A stretch of DNA of 43,012 bases from NCBI RefSeq assembly GCF_001589285.1, contig NZ_JEMA01000904.1:1-43012 (forward strand), given 5' to 3'. Source of the stretch: Sorangium cellulosum (GTDB lineage Bacteria; Myxococcota_A; Polyangia; Polyangiales; Polyangiaceae). Numbering within the stretch: position 1 is the stretch's first letter; each line of letters starts with the position of its first letter. Position numbers and translations under genes: made by a program. Below the pieces are notes generated by a model. It did no database searches. It saw only the letters and a program-made list of their open reading frames with translations, and was not told the DNA's origin. Below, in pieces: positions 25,438 through 33,736 of this stretch.

Positions 25438-26403
25438 GTGGAGCCTCGATACCCGTTCGTCGCAGTCGATGTACCCGAGCCGGAGGCCGACGAGATCGCC
25501 GCCGCGCTCTTCGAGCTGGGCGCCACCGGCGTGGAGCAGCGCGACGAGCAGACGCTCGTGCGCGGCGCCCTCTCCGGCCAGGTGACGCTCGTCGCGAGCT
25601 TCGAGGATCACGACGAGGCGAACGCCGCGATCGCGACCCTCGCGGAGCTCGATCCGCCGCGCGTCGCGCGGCTCGAGGAGGTGGTGGGCGACGCGTGGCG
25701 CGACGCGTGGAAGGAGCACTTCGCGCCGTTCGCGCTGACGCCCACGATCACGGTCGTGCCGCCGTGGGCCCCGCACGCGCCGCGCGGCGAGGGCGAGCGG
25801 GCGCTCCTGCTCGAGCCGGGGAGGGCGTTCGGCACGGGCCTCCACGCGACGACCGCGCTCGTCGCGGAGCTCCTCGACGAGCACGCCGCGGAGCTCCGCG
25901 GCCGCGAGATCCTCGACGTGGGCACGGGCAGCGGCATCCTCGCGCTGGTCGCGCTGCTGCTCGGCGCGGAGCGGGCGGTGGCGATCGACAACGACGACGA
26001 CGTGATCGAGGTGGTCCGCGAGAACGCGGCGCGCAACGGCCTCGAGGGCCGCGTCGACGCGAGCGCCGGCGTTGTCGAGGCGGTGACGCGGCGGTTCCCG
26101 TGGGTCGTCGCGAACATCGAGGCGCGGGTGCTCCGGCCGCTGGCGCCGGAGCTCGCGCGCGTGCTCGAGCCGGGCGGCCGGCTGATCCTGTCGGGCATCC
26201 TCGAGAGCGAGCGCGACGACCTGGTGGCGCGGTACACAGCGCTGCCGCTCGAGCACGTCGCGACCCGCCCGGATCCTGCGTCGCCGCGCGGCGAGCGGGG
26301 CGCGGCGCGGCCGGCGGGGCGGGGCGACGCGGGCGGCGAGGGGTGGGTGGCGCTCCTGTTCCGCGCTCCTGTGCCGGGCGGCGCGGCGCCCTCGCCGGGA
26401 TGA
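25438..26403 (+). CDS. prmA: Ribosomal protein L11 methyltransferase
   Basis: The 321-residue protein methylates ribosomal protein L11 with S-adenosylmethionine. It has the N-terminal substrate domain (FVAVDVPEPEADEIAAALFELGATGVEQRDE, EEVVGDAWRDAWKEHF), the loop GRAFGTGLHATTAL and the cofactor site LDVGTGSGILALVALLLGAERAVAIDND, with the PrmA hallmark VVANIEARVL. The start is GTG 25438, with GGAG nine bases upstream. Near the C-terminus, PDPASPRGERGAARPAGRGDAGGEGW is a low-complexity insertion not usual for the family. The stop overlaps the rsmE start as ATGA; the pair is a common bacterial arrangement. Confidence 0.94.
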   Translation: MEPRYPFVAVDVPEPEADEIAAALFELGATGVEQRDEQTLVRGALSGQVTLVASFEDHDEANAAIATLAELDPPRVARLEEVVGDAWRDAWKEHFAPFALTPTITVVPPWAPHAPRGEGERALLLEPGRAFGTGLHATTALVAELLDEHAAELRGREILDVGTGSGILALVALLLGAERAVAIDNDDDVIEVVRENAARNGLEGRVDASAGVVEAVTRRFPWVVANIEARVLRPLAPELARVLEPGGRLILSGILESERDDLVARYTALPLEHVATRPDPASPRGERGAARPAGRGDAGGEGWVALLFRAPVPGGAAPSPG

Positions 26404-27158
26404 GCGGCCCGGGGCTCTTGCGGGTGCCGCTCGGATCGATCGCGGCCGGCGTGATCGCGCTGCCGCCGGAGGCGGCGAGCTACGTGGTGCGGGTGCACCG
26501 CCTGCGCGAGGGGGACCGCTTCGTCGTTTTCGATCCGGAGCTCGGGGTCGAGGCGGACGCGACGCTCGAGTCGATCGGCCGGCGCAGCGCGGAGGCGCGG
26601 ATCGAGGCGCCCCGTCCGGCGGCGCTGCGGCCCGGGCGGCGGGTGACGTGGATCCAGGCGGTCGGCAAGGGCGACAAGATGGACGCGGTGGTGCGCGACG
26701 CGACAGAGCTCGGGGCGACGCGGATCATCCCGGCGATCTCGGCGCGCAGCGTGGCGCGGCCCGCGGAGGACAGGGTCCAGCGCTGGCGCCGGATCGCGGT
26801 GGAGGCGGCGCGCCAGTGCGGCCGCGGGGACGCGCCGCGGGTGGACGCGCCGATGAGCCTCGCGGCGGCGCTCGCGGAGGCGCGGGCGGCGCCGTCGACC
26901 GGCGGGGGCGCGCTGGGGATGTGCCTGGACCCGTACGCGGAGACGCCGCTCGGCGCGCGGCTCGCGGCGCTCACGCCGGGCATGGAGGCGGCGTTCGCCG
27001 TCGGTCCGGAGGGCGGCTTCACGCCGGAGGAGCTCGGCGTGTGCGCGGCGCTCGGGTTCGAGCGCGCGCGCCTCGGCACGCTGACGCTGCGCACCGAGAC
27101 CGTGTGCGCGGCGGCGCTCGGGGCGCTGATCGCGGTGAGCGACGCGCGGGCGGGGTGA
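26400..27158 (+). CDS. rsmE: 16S rRNA m3U1498 methyltransferase
   Basis: The 252-residue SPOUT-class enzyme methylates U1498 of 16S rRNA. The N-terminal PUA-like barrel (YVVRVHRLREGDRFVVFD) is followed by AVGKGDKMDAVVRDATELGATRIIPAISARS, RWRRIAVEAARQCGR and the SAM-binding knot GPEGGFTPEEL with LGTLTLRTETV. Length fits the family. ATG 26400 overlaps the prmA stop by four bases, so it is translated with prmA. Confidence 0.95.
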   Translation: MSGPGLLRVPLGSIAAGVIALPPEAASYVVRVHRLREGDRFVVFDPELGVEADATLESIGRRSAEARIEAPRPAALRPGRRVTWIQAVGKGDKMDAVVRDATELGATRIIPAISARSVARPAEDRVQRWRRIAVEAARQCGRGDAPRVDAPMSLAAALAEARAAPSTGGGALGMCLDPYAETPLGARLAALTPGMEAAFAVGPEGGFTPEELGVCAALGFERARLGTLTLRTETVCAAALGALIAVSDARAG

Positions 27159-27189
27159 TGGGCCGGCCGGAGCGTCGCCTCGAGGTTCG

Positions 27190-28104
27190 ATGAACGGCGC
27201 GGCGTCCGGCGGGCGGATCGCGCGGCTCTTCGCCGCGCTCGTGGTCGTCCCCTGCGCGTGCAACAGCGCGGCGGACGCGCCGAGGAGCAGGCCTGCGCTG
27301 GCGCACGACGGGGCCGTGCCCGCGCGGGCGGAGCCCGCCCCGGCGCCGCCGCCGCCCCCGGTCGTCCCTGCAGCGGCGAGCGCGCAGCCCGAGCAGGCGC
27401 CGTGGCCTCGAGCGCGCCCGCCGCGGGTCGAGACGGACTGGTGCATCGACGGGGTCGACGCGCTCGACGAGGAGACCTGCTACGTGCTGCCCGACGCGCC
27501 GACCCGCGCGTTGCTCATCTACCTCCACGGGATCGTCCCGCCGGGGAAGGACAGCCAGCAGAAGACCAACTTCGAGACGGTCGTGTCGCGCGCTTCCCGG
27601 CGCGCGGGCGTCGCCGCGCTGATGCCGCGCGGCAAGGTCGGCCTCGCGCCGAAGGGGTACGCGCGCTGGTGGGGCTGGCCGACGGGCGGCCCCGCGTACG
27701 AGAAGCACGCCGCGGCGTTCGCGGCGACGTTCGCGGAGAAGCGGCGGAGGCTCGAGGAGATCGCCGGCGCGCCGTTCGCGCGCGTGTACGTCGCCGGCTC
27801 GTCGTCGGGCGCGTTCTTCGCCGCGGCGCTCGCGCTGCGCGGCGGCGTCGTCGCCGACGGCTATGGCGCCATGTCCGGCGGGGGAGGCCAGGCGACGCCC
27901 GAGCTCGCGACGCTCGACCCCCGGCCGTTCTACATCGGCTTCGGCTCCCACGACACGGTGGGCCGCTCGGCCCGCGCCCTCGCCGGCGTGCTGCGCGGCG
28001 CGGGCTGGCCCGTGCGCGTCGCCGAGCACCCGGTCGGCCACGGCGCGAGGGAGATTTACCTGGACGAGGCGATCGCGTTCTGGCGCGAGCACGAGGCGCG
28101 GTAG
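27190..28104 (+). CDS. Lipoprotein alpha/beta hydrolase
   Basis: The 304-residue product starts with a signal (residues 1-24) that ends in PCAC, so lipidation at Cys22 or Cys24 is plausible. A Pro/Ala linker runs to about residue 75. The rest is an alpha/beta hydrolase: LLIYLHGIVPPG (oxyanion region), VAGSSSGAFFAAALAL with nucleophile Ser205 in G-S-S-S-G, then FGSHDTVG carrying the acid and EHPVGHGAREIY carrying the His. This fits carboxylesterases or polymer-esterase relatives; substrate unknown. It follows rsmE after 31 bases on the same strand and may be read through, though its function is unrelated. Confidence 0.82.
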   Translation: MNGAASGGRIARLFAALVVVPCACNSAADAPRSRPALAHDGAVPARAEPAPAPPPPPVVPAAASAQPEQAPWPRARPPRVETDWCIDGVDALDEETCYVLPDAPTRALLIYLHGIVPPGKDSQQKTNFETVVSRASRRAGVAALMPRGKVGLAPKGYARWWGWPTGGPAYEKHAAAFAATFAEKRRRLEEIAGAPFARVYVAGSSSGAFFAAALALRGGVVADGYGAMSGGGGQATPELATLDPRPFYIGFGSHDTVGRSARALAGVLRGAGWPVRVAEHPVGHGAREIYLDEAIAFWREHEAR

Positions 28105-28517
28105 GTGAGCGTCGGGGCGTCGAGGAACAGCCGGAAACCCGTGCCAGTCGTCTCCATGGGCACTCACCTGATCCGACACGGCAAGATTGTCCGTATGGCT
28201 GTCCCGTACCGTCAGCGAGACGATCAGGGGGCAAGGCCCTGGCCTTCAGGATCTCCGATTGGGTCCAGGAGGGGAGGCGCTGTGAGGCGCAACGTCTCGT
28301 GTCGCCGCCGCCGGCGCCGGCAGGCCGATGCCAGGACGGCACCGAGGATCGCGAGTCCCGCGGAGGCGGAATATGGAAGGCGCACGAGCAAGTTGATCGA
28401 TGGACGGCTCGAGGCGTGCTGGCCGTCATCAAGCACAAGAGCCAAGGCGTCTACCGCCTCTGATGCGGCGCGCCGCGCCGGCCGTCATGACCGGCGCGGC
28501 CACCCGCCCTCAGCCCG
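28105..28517. other. 413-base region without a clear gene
   Basis: Open frames here lack family features. A plus frame ends ...LAVIKHKSQGVYRL at 28463, and a minus frame (28224-28445) has a hydrophobic stretch followed by an Arg cluster; neither has a credible gene context. The right end carries the hairpin at 28473-28501. The rest looks like decayed or non-coding sequence. Confidence 0.45.
28473..28501. terminator. Hairpin after the TonB-operon lipoprotein gene
   Basis: GCCGCGCCGG (28473-28482) pairs over ten perfect bases with CCGGCGCGGC (28492-28501), loop nine. It lies 16 bases downstream of the minus-strand stop at 28518 and probably ends the three-gene operon. Confidence 0.55.
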
Positions 28518-29444
28518 TCACGGCAGCACCGCGCGCGTCGGGCACTCGCCGTCGCCCTGGAAATCGCCGAGCGTGCGCGCCTGCGCGACGACGTAGTCGT
28601 ACGCCGTCTCGATCACCCCGAGCGCGCCGCCGAGGTTGTAGTCCTCGCCGAAGACCTCGGCGACCTTCACCTCCTTGAGCTCCTCGATCGTCGTCTCGCC
28701 GTCGCCGTCGATGTCGCTGTCGGCGATGTACTGCGCATGGCGCTTCGTGATCTCCGCGCCCGCCGTGATGTTGTTGAAGAACCAGTGATCGCCGTGGATG
28801 GTCGGCTTCACCGCGATCGTGCCGCCGGTCGGCACGCTGAACCCGGTCAGCTCGTCCTCGGTCGCGCAGTCGTCGAACGACGTCCCGGCCGAGAGACCCC
28901 AGCTGAAGCGCACTTTCTCCGCGGGGACGCACGCCTCGCCGCGCGGGCACGACTCGCCGCCCTCCTTCTCGATCGACCCCTCGAAGAACACCGAGTAGCC
29001 GTTCTCGACCATCATCGCCACGTCGCCCTCCGAGGTGGGCGACAGCGACTTCACCCCCTCCCGCGCGTTCGGGAGGTCGAACCCGAAGCGGTCCCAGCGC
29101 ACCGCGCTCACGCCCTCGAACTCCGCGATCACGTACCTCGTGGCCGGCGCGTTCTTGAGGTCGAGCACGAACACCGAGGGATCGTTCAGCGTCTCCTGCG
29201 CGTCCGAGCGCGCCGCGCGCACGTTGCCGACCGTCACGAGGAACCTGTCGTACGTGACCCGCCAGCCGTCCGCGATGTTCTCCTCCCCCGTGCCCGGCTC
29301 GAGCCCCTCGGGGATGGAGTCCTCCGGCTCGACGAAGATCTGCACGGTGCCTGTCCCGGACCCCGCGCCGTCCTCACCGCCGCACCCCGCGACAAGCGCG
29401 AGCGCGCACGCCGCGACCAGCACCCCTGTCTCTCTCGCTCCCAT
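28518..29444 (-). CDS. Lipoprotein with an EF-hand loop, TonB-operon third gene
   Basis: The 308-residue product starts at ATG 29444, with AGAGGAG upstream. The signal ends in VAGC (Cys21). The mature part begins with GTVQIFVEPEDS and then ADGWRVTYDRFLVTVGNV, a motif shared with the previous gene (Trp61 here). Further on are ATRYVIAEFEGV and KPTIHGDHWFFNNI. Residues 244-255 read D-I-D-G-D-G-E-T-T-I-E-E, a good EF-hand-type calcium loop with Asp at 1, 3 and 5, Gly at 6 and Glu at 12. It is the third gene of the unit, 119 bases after its neighbour. It may hand a ligand to the receptor or act as a surface binding lipoprotein; this is inference. Confidence 0.75.
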   Translation of the reverse strand: MGARETGVLVAACALALVAGCGGEDGAGSGTGTVQIFVEPEDSIPEGLEPGTGEENIADGWRVTYDRFLVTVGNVRAARSDAQETLNDPSVFVLDLKNAPATRYVIAEFEGVSAVRWDRFGFDLPNAREGVKSLSPTSEGDVAMMVENGYSVFFEGSIEKEGGESCPRGEACVPAEKVRFSWGLSAGTSFDDCATEDELTGFSVPTGGTIAVKPTIHGDHWFFNNITAGAEITKRHAQYIADSDIDGDGETTIEELKEVKVAEVFGEDYNLGGALGVIETAYDYVVAQARTLGDFQGDGECPTRAVLP

Positions 29445-29563
29445 GATCCTGGCTCCTCTGTCGTCGAAGACTCCGGACGAGCGCGCACCGGCGCGCCGCC
29501 CGTCGCGCGGGCCGGACGCAGGCCCACGCGCGGTCGCGCCGGCGACCGCGCCGCGGCGCCCCC

Positions 29564-30349
29564 TCACGGCGCCTCCGACCAGACGAACTCCGGCGGGCTC
29601 TGCGCCGTCATGGCGATCACCAGCGCGTTGTGCGCGCGCGACCCCGGCGCGATCACCGCCTCGGTCGTCCCGCCCTCGCCCCCGGCGCCCTCGAGCACCG
29701 CGTCGAAATCGACCCGCGCGAGCCACGCGCCCACGTCGAAGCGGACGGCGAGGCGCACCGGCTCGGCGCCGACGATCGCCGCGGCCGCGACGCTCGGGAC
29801 GGCGCGCTGCCCCTGGAACTGCGGCACCGCGTCGACGTCGGCCACGAACTCGAGCACGTCGTCGCCCCGCGTCGCGCGCCCGCGCAGGTGGGCCGAGCGC
29901 CCCCCGGGCGCCGCGGGCGATCGCGCCGGGGCCGACTCGGTCAGGAACCAGTGGATGCCGTAGTCGAACGACGCGCTCCGGATCTCCCCCTCGAAGCCGC
30001 GGACCCGACCGAGCGGCTGCGGCTCCGGGGCGAGCAGATCGACCTGCGCGATCGAGAGCAGCTCGGCGATCGCGGTGCTGCACAGCGTCGCCGAGCCGGA
30101 CGCGGCCGCGCAGAACTGGACCGGCCCGAACGCCACCGCCGCCTCGTCGAGCGCGACCGTCCAGCCGCCGGCCGCGATCTCCCCGGGCGGCGCGGCCTCG
30201 GCGTACGCGAGGTACGAGACCTCCGGCTGGCCGGTGCCGGCGCAGCCGAGGAGCGCCGGCGGCGCCACGGAGAACGCGAGCGCGAGCGCGAGCAGGCCGC
30301 GCGCGGCGGGGCGGCCCTGGCCATCGTGGCGAGCGCGGCGATCGTTCAT
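29564..30349 (-). CDS. Lipoprotein, TonB-operon second gene
   Basis: The 261-residue product overlaps the receptor stop as ATGA (start 30349, stop of the receptor at 30346-30348), so translation is coupled. The long signal ends in LLGC (Cys36). The mature domain starts with YLAYAEAAPPGEIAAGGWTVALDEAAVAFGPVQF, where GW-x-V and the following Asp echo the next gene. Later strands are ASFDYGIHWFLTE, DDVLEFVADVDAVPQF and VRLAVRFDVGAWLARVDFDAVL. A Cys pair (FCAAASGSATLCS) may form a disulfide. No family is recognised; position points to a surface or periplasmic partner of the receptor. Confidence 0.78.
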   Translation of the reverse strand: MNDRRARHDGQGRPAARGLLALALAFSVAPPALLGCAGTGQPEVSYLAYAEAAPPGEIAAGGWTVALDEAAVAFGPVQFCAAASGSATLCSTAIAELLSIAQVDLLAPEPQPLGRVRGFEGEIRSASFDYGIHWFLTESAPARSPAAPGGRSAHLRGRATRGDDVLEFVADVDAVPQFQGQRAVPSVAAAAIVGAEPVRLAVRFDVGAWLARVDFDAVLEGAGGEGGTTEAVIAPGSRAHNALVIAMTAQSPPEFVWSEAP

Positions 30350-32949
30350 AGCGAGAGGGTCACGTTGCCGAGGACCGTGAGCGGCGGCCCCGCGCTGATG
30401 TGCCGGGCCGGAAGCGCCGAGGGCACCGGCGTTGTCTGCCAGTTCGAGACGAACGAGTACTCGGTGTCCGCGTGCTCCGCGTCGAGCAGGTTCTGCGCCT
30501 CCACGCCGACCTCGATCCACGGGCCCTCCTGCGCGGGGTCGCCGCCCGCCCGCAGGCTCCGCCGGAGCGACAGCGAGGCGTCCATCACGAGGACCGGCGC
30601 GGCGCTCTGCGCGTAGGGCAGCGGCCGCGCCGAGAGGAACGTCGCGCCGTAGCCGAGCCGCCCCTCGATCGGACGGCCCGCGATCGTGACGAGCGGCCGC
30701 TTCACCGACAGATCGGCGCGGACCACGACGGGCGGCACGAACGGGAGCTGCTGCCCCTCGACGTACGGCGGCGTCGGGCTCTCGGGCGTCGGCGGCGGCG
30801 GCGCGTCCAGCGTGGCGTGGGCCAGGGTCGCGCTGACGCCCGCGGTCAGCGCCGGGCTCGGCGACGCCTGCAGGTAGACGACGACCCCGCGGCGCGTCGT
30901 CGGGCCGATGCGCGCGAGCCCGCCCTCGGCCGCGTCGAACGCGAGATCGTAGGAGAGGCGCGTCTCGTAGGCGGCCGCCGTCGCGCTGAGGCCCCCGCCG
31001 GGGCGCACCGTCGCGCCGACCTCGTAGCTCTTCACTGTCGCGAACGGCGCGTTCTCGCCCTCCTCGAGCTGCCGCGCCTGCGGGGAGCGGTAGCCGTGGC
31101 CGTACGCGGCGGAGAGGCGCAGCGCGGGCAGCGGATCGACCTCCAGCGTGGCCCGCGGGCCGAACGCCACGCCCGCCGCCGTGCGCCGGAACCCCTGGAT
31201 GTGCGTCTCCTTCTGGAACGCCGGGATGAAGTTGCCGAGGCGGTCGTCCACGTCGAAGACGAGCACGTCCGCGCGGGCGCCGCCGCGCAGGCGCGCCCAG
31301 CGCGACAGCTCGAGCAGCGCGTCGCCGTGCACGCCGATCCCGGTCAGCCGGATCGACGCGTCGACGCGCCGGTCCCATGTCTCGTTCTGCGGCGGCTGGA
31401 GGAGGCTCTGCGCCTGCTCGATGCCGTCGGTCTGCACCTCGGCCCCGACGGCCACCTGGCCGTGGAGCCACGACGCGAGCGGGGCGCGCGGCGTGCGGTA
31501 GGCGAGCCCCCCGCCGAGCGCGGCGTCCTCGTTCGACTGCTCGATGAGATCGCCCCGGCCGGCCCAGGTGGGCCGCTCGCGCGAGCGCTGCGTGTAGCCG
31601 GTGAAGTTCATCCGGCTCCGGTACCCGGACGTCATCGCCCAGAGCCACGCGCTCTTCTGGGACCCGTCGTCGTCCGCCCGCTCCGCGGACAGCGCCACCT
31701 GGAGCCGGGTCGACGCGGCCGACTGCGAGCGGGCCGACGGGTCGCGGTACGCGTCGTGGAAGCCGACGCGCCCCGCCTCGATGTCGTCCCGCCGGAGCAC
31801 GCCCGCGAGGTTCGCGCGGCTGCCGTGGGCCGCCACGTGGATCAGCAGCGAGTACTCGTCCGGCAGCGGCATCCTGTACTGGCCGACCGCGGCGCCCGAG
31901 ATCGCCCCCCGCGTGCCGTCGCCGAAGCCGTCGGTCGCGCGCACCGCGGCGGCCCCGAACGTGTCCTCCGACTGCGCCTCCGGCGCCCAGATCGCGAGCA
32001 GCCGCCGCGCGCCGAACGAGCCGAGCGTCCCCTTGAGCAGGAGCCCGCGATCCTCCACGCCGAGGTCGAAGTACGCGCTGCCCGCGACAGCGAAATCGCC
32101 CTGCTGCGGGTCGTACACGCCCTCGACGACGCGGAGCGACCGCACGACCTCCGGGATGATCACGTTGAGGTCCCCGTAGCCCTGGCCGTGCACGTGCGAG
32201 CGCTGGTTCAGCGGGATCGGCCCGACCCGGAGCTCGACGTCCTGGCCGTGCTCCGCGTCGAAGCCGCGGAGGAAGATGCGCTGCGCGACCGCCTCGCCCT
32301 CGGGGTGCGCCACGTGCACGCCGGGCGCGGTGCGCAGGAGGTCGGCCGCGGTCGCGTGCGGCGCGGCGGAGAGCGCGGCGCGGCCGATCCGGAAATCGCT
32401 CGACGCGCGCCGGGGCGGGTTCGGGCGGCCCTGCACGTGGATCTCGATCGGCTTGCCGGGCTCGGCCACCGCGTGCGGGCCCGCGACGCCCCCGGCGAAC
32501 TCCACGGGCCTCGGCGCCTCGGGCGCGGGCGCCGGGGACGCCGCCGGCTGCTCGGGCGTCGCCGGCGCCGGCTCGGGCGGCGCCTCGTGCGGGCCCGGCG
32601 CGAAGTGGAACGGCACGCGGATCCGCGCCCGCACCGGCGCGCCGTCGCGCATGGCCGGAGAGAAGCGCCACCGCCGCGCGGCGTTCAGGGCGGCCTCGTC
32701 GAACCCCGCGCCGCCCGACTCGGCGACGGCCGCGTCGCTGACAGTGCCGTCCTTCTCGACCGTGACGAACAGCGTGACCGTCGTGTCGACGCCCTCGGCG
32801 AGCCGCTCGGGCGGGTACACCGGGTCGACGTGCTCGAGGATCTGCGGCGGCGCGGCCGCGCCGGGCTGCGCGAGCGCCGACGGCGCGGCGAGCGCGACGA
32901 CGGCGCTGGTCCACAGACAGCAGGCGAACACCCAGCGGCTCCTCGACAC
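30346..32949 (-). CDS. TonB-dependent receptor with fused TonB C-terminal-like domain
   Basis: The product is about 867 residues from GTG 32949, which starts just before the signal peptide (RSRWVFACCLWTSAVVALAAPSALA); ATG 33063 would add 38 residues. After the signal, about residues 33-116 match the TonB C-terminal fold (VDPVYPPERLAEGVDTTVTL, TVEKDGTVSDAAVAESGG, NAARRWRFSPAMRDG). A Pro/Ala linker follows, then the plug (ADLLRTAPGVHVAHPEG, QRIFLRGFDAEHGQDVELRVG) and the barrel, ending in NVTLSL. The barrel imports an unknown ligand through the outer membrane. Having a TonB-type domain on the receptor is unusual. It leads a three-gene operon. No Fur box or other operator was identified. Confidence 0.88.
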   Translation of the reverse strand: MSRSRWVFACCLWTSAVVALAAPSALAQPGAAAPPQILEHVDPVYPPERLAEGVDTTVTLFVTVEKDGTVSDAAVAESGGAGFDEAALNAARRWRFSPAMRDGAPVRARIRVPFHFAPGPHEAPPEPAPATPEQPAASPAPAPEAPRPVEFAGGVAGPHAVAEPGKPIEIHVQGRPNPPRRASSDFRIGRAALSAAPHATAADLLRTAPGVHVAHPEGEAVAQRIFLRGFDAEHGQDVELRVGPIPLNQRSHVHGQGYGDLNVIIPEVVRSLRVVEGVYDPQQGDFAVAGSAYFDLGVEDRGLLLKGTLGSFGARRLLAIWAPEAQSEDTFGAAAVRATDGFGDGTRGAISGAAVGQYRMPLPDEYSLLIHVAAHGSRANLAGVLRRDDIEAGRVGFHDAYRDPSARSQSAASTRLQVALSAERADDDGSQKSAWLWAMTSGYRSRMNFTGYTQRSRERPTWAGRGDLIEQSNEDAALGGGLAYRTPRAPLASWLHGQVAVGAEVQTDGIEQAQSLLQPPQNETWDRRVDASIRLTGIGVHGDALLELSRWARLRGGARADVLVFDVDDRLGNFIPAFQKETHIQGFRRTAAGVAFGPRATLEVDPLPALRLSAAYGHGYRSPQARQLEEGENAPFATVKSYEVGATVRPGGGLSATAAAYETRLSYDLAFDAAEGGLARIGPTTRRGVVVYLQASPSPALTAGVSATLAHATLDAPPPPTPESPTPPYVEGQQLPFVPPVVVRADLSVKRPLVTIAGRPIEGRLGYGATFLSARPLPYAQSAAPVLVMDASLSLRRSLRAGGDPAQEGPWIEVGVEAQNLLDAEHADTEYSFVSNWQTTPVPSALPARHISAGPPLTVLGNVTLSL

Positions 32950-33207
32950 GGCAGATCGCTTCGATGCACGAGCGGCGAACTCTGCGGCGCCCTCCAGAGC
33001 GGACGTGCGCCGCGCGCCGGCGCGAGGCCTCGCTGTCCCTGCTTCTGCTCCAGACGCGCGCATGGGTGAGAGAGCCCCACGCGACTACCACGGCGCACAG
33101 CGGCGCCGCAAGCGTAGCGCCCTCGCTCGCCGGCGACGGAAGCGCTGGCGTCGCGGCGGCGCAGCGGCGTCTTCCCCGCGCGGCGCGGGCCCGTGTATCG
33201 TCTCGTC

Positions 33208-33624
33208 ATGGCCAATGAGGCGCTCGTCCAGGCGGTCAAGTCCATCGTCACCCTTGCGCGTAGCGGCGATCTCGACGCCGCCTACCGGGGGTACCGCGAT
33301 CTCTTTCAGAAGCCCGAGTTTCTCAAGCACCGGCCCGAGGACCAGCGGCAGGTGCTGCGGCTCATGATCCTCGCCAAGGGCGTCCCGTCGACGCCGACCG
33401 ACGCGATGATCGAGGCCCACCGCGCCGCGGTGCCCGCCCTGACGGAGCTCGTCTCGATCCACGGCGATCCCGGCGACCACGAGCTCCTCGGGCTGTGCCA
33501 CGTGGTGCTCGGCAACCTCGATAGCGCCGACAAGATCTTCCGCGCCGGCCTCACCATCGAGCGCGAGCGCAACCCGCAGAGCAACCTGTGCGGCACGCTG
33601 ATGAAGCGGATCTCGCTGCTGTAG
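33208..33624 (+). CDS. Small TPR-like helical protein
   Basis: The 138-residue product starts at ATG 33208; GTG 33193 is an in-frame alternative. It is all-helical: SIVTLARSGDLDAAYRGYRDLFQKPEFLKH, RQVLRLMILAKG, AMIEAHRAAVPALTELVSIHGDPGDHELLGLCHVVLGNLDSADKIFRAGLTIE. The pattern is TPR-like. No signal. I recall similar small proteins from myxobacteria, function unknown. A hairpin follows its stop, so it is probably not in the ParA operon 112 bases downstream. Confidence 0.75.
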   Translation: MANEALVQAVKSIVTLARSGDLDAAYRGYRDLFQKPEFLKHRPEDQRQVLRLMILAKGVPSTPTDAMIEAHRAAVPALTELVSIHGDPGDHELLGLCHVVLGNLDSADKIFRAGLTIERERNPQSNLCGTLMKRISLL

Positions 33625-33628
33625 CCCT

Positions 33629-33662
33629 GCGCTTCGGCGTCCCGCCGCGGGGCGCCGAGCGC
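33629..33662 (+). terminator. Hairpin after the TPR-like gene
   Basis: GCGCTTCGGCG (33629-33639) pairs with CGCCGAGCGC (33653-33662) with a single bulge, four bases after the TAG stop at 33622-33624. Confidence 0.4.
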
Positions 33663-33736
33663 GGCACTGGTTTCCTGCGGCGCCCGTCCTGTTAGGATGC
33701 GCCCCGGGCGCCGGGGTGTGCGCCGTCAGGGAGCCC

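Noticed and set aside
28224..28445. Minus-strand frame with a hydrophobic stretch (ASAGLAILGAVLASACRRRRRR) like a C-terminal sorting tail
   Set aside because: The tail is in the middle of the frame, no protein domain precedes it, and the Arg run arises from GC-rich codons.
28105..28463. Plus-strand frames in the gap after the lipoprotein hydrolase
   Set aside because: No start with a ribosome site, no family features and no coding-like composition.
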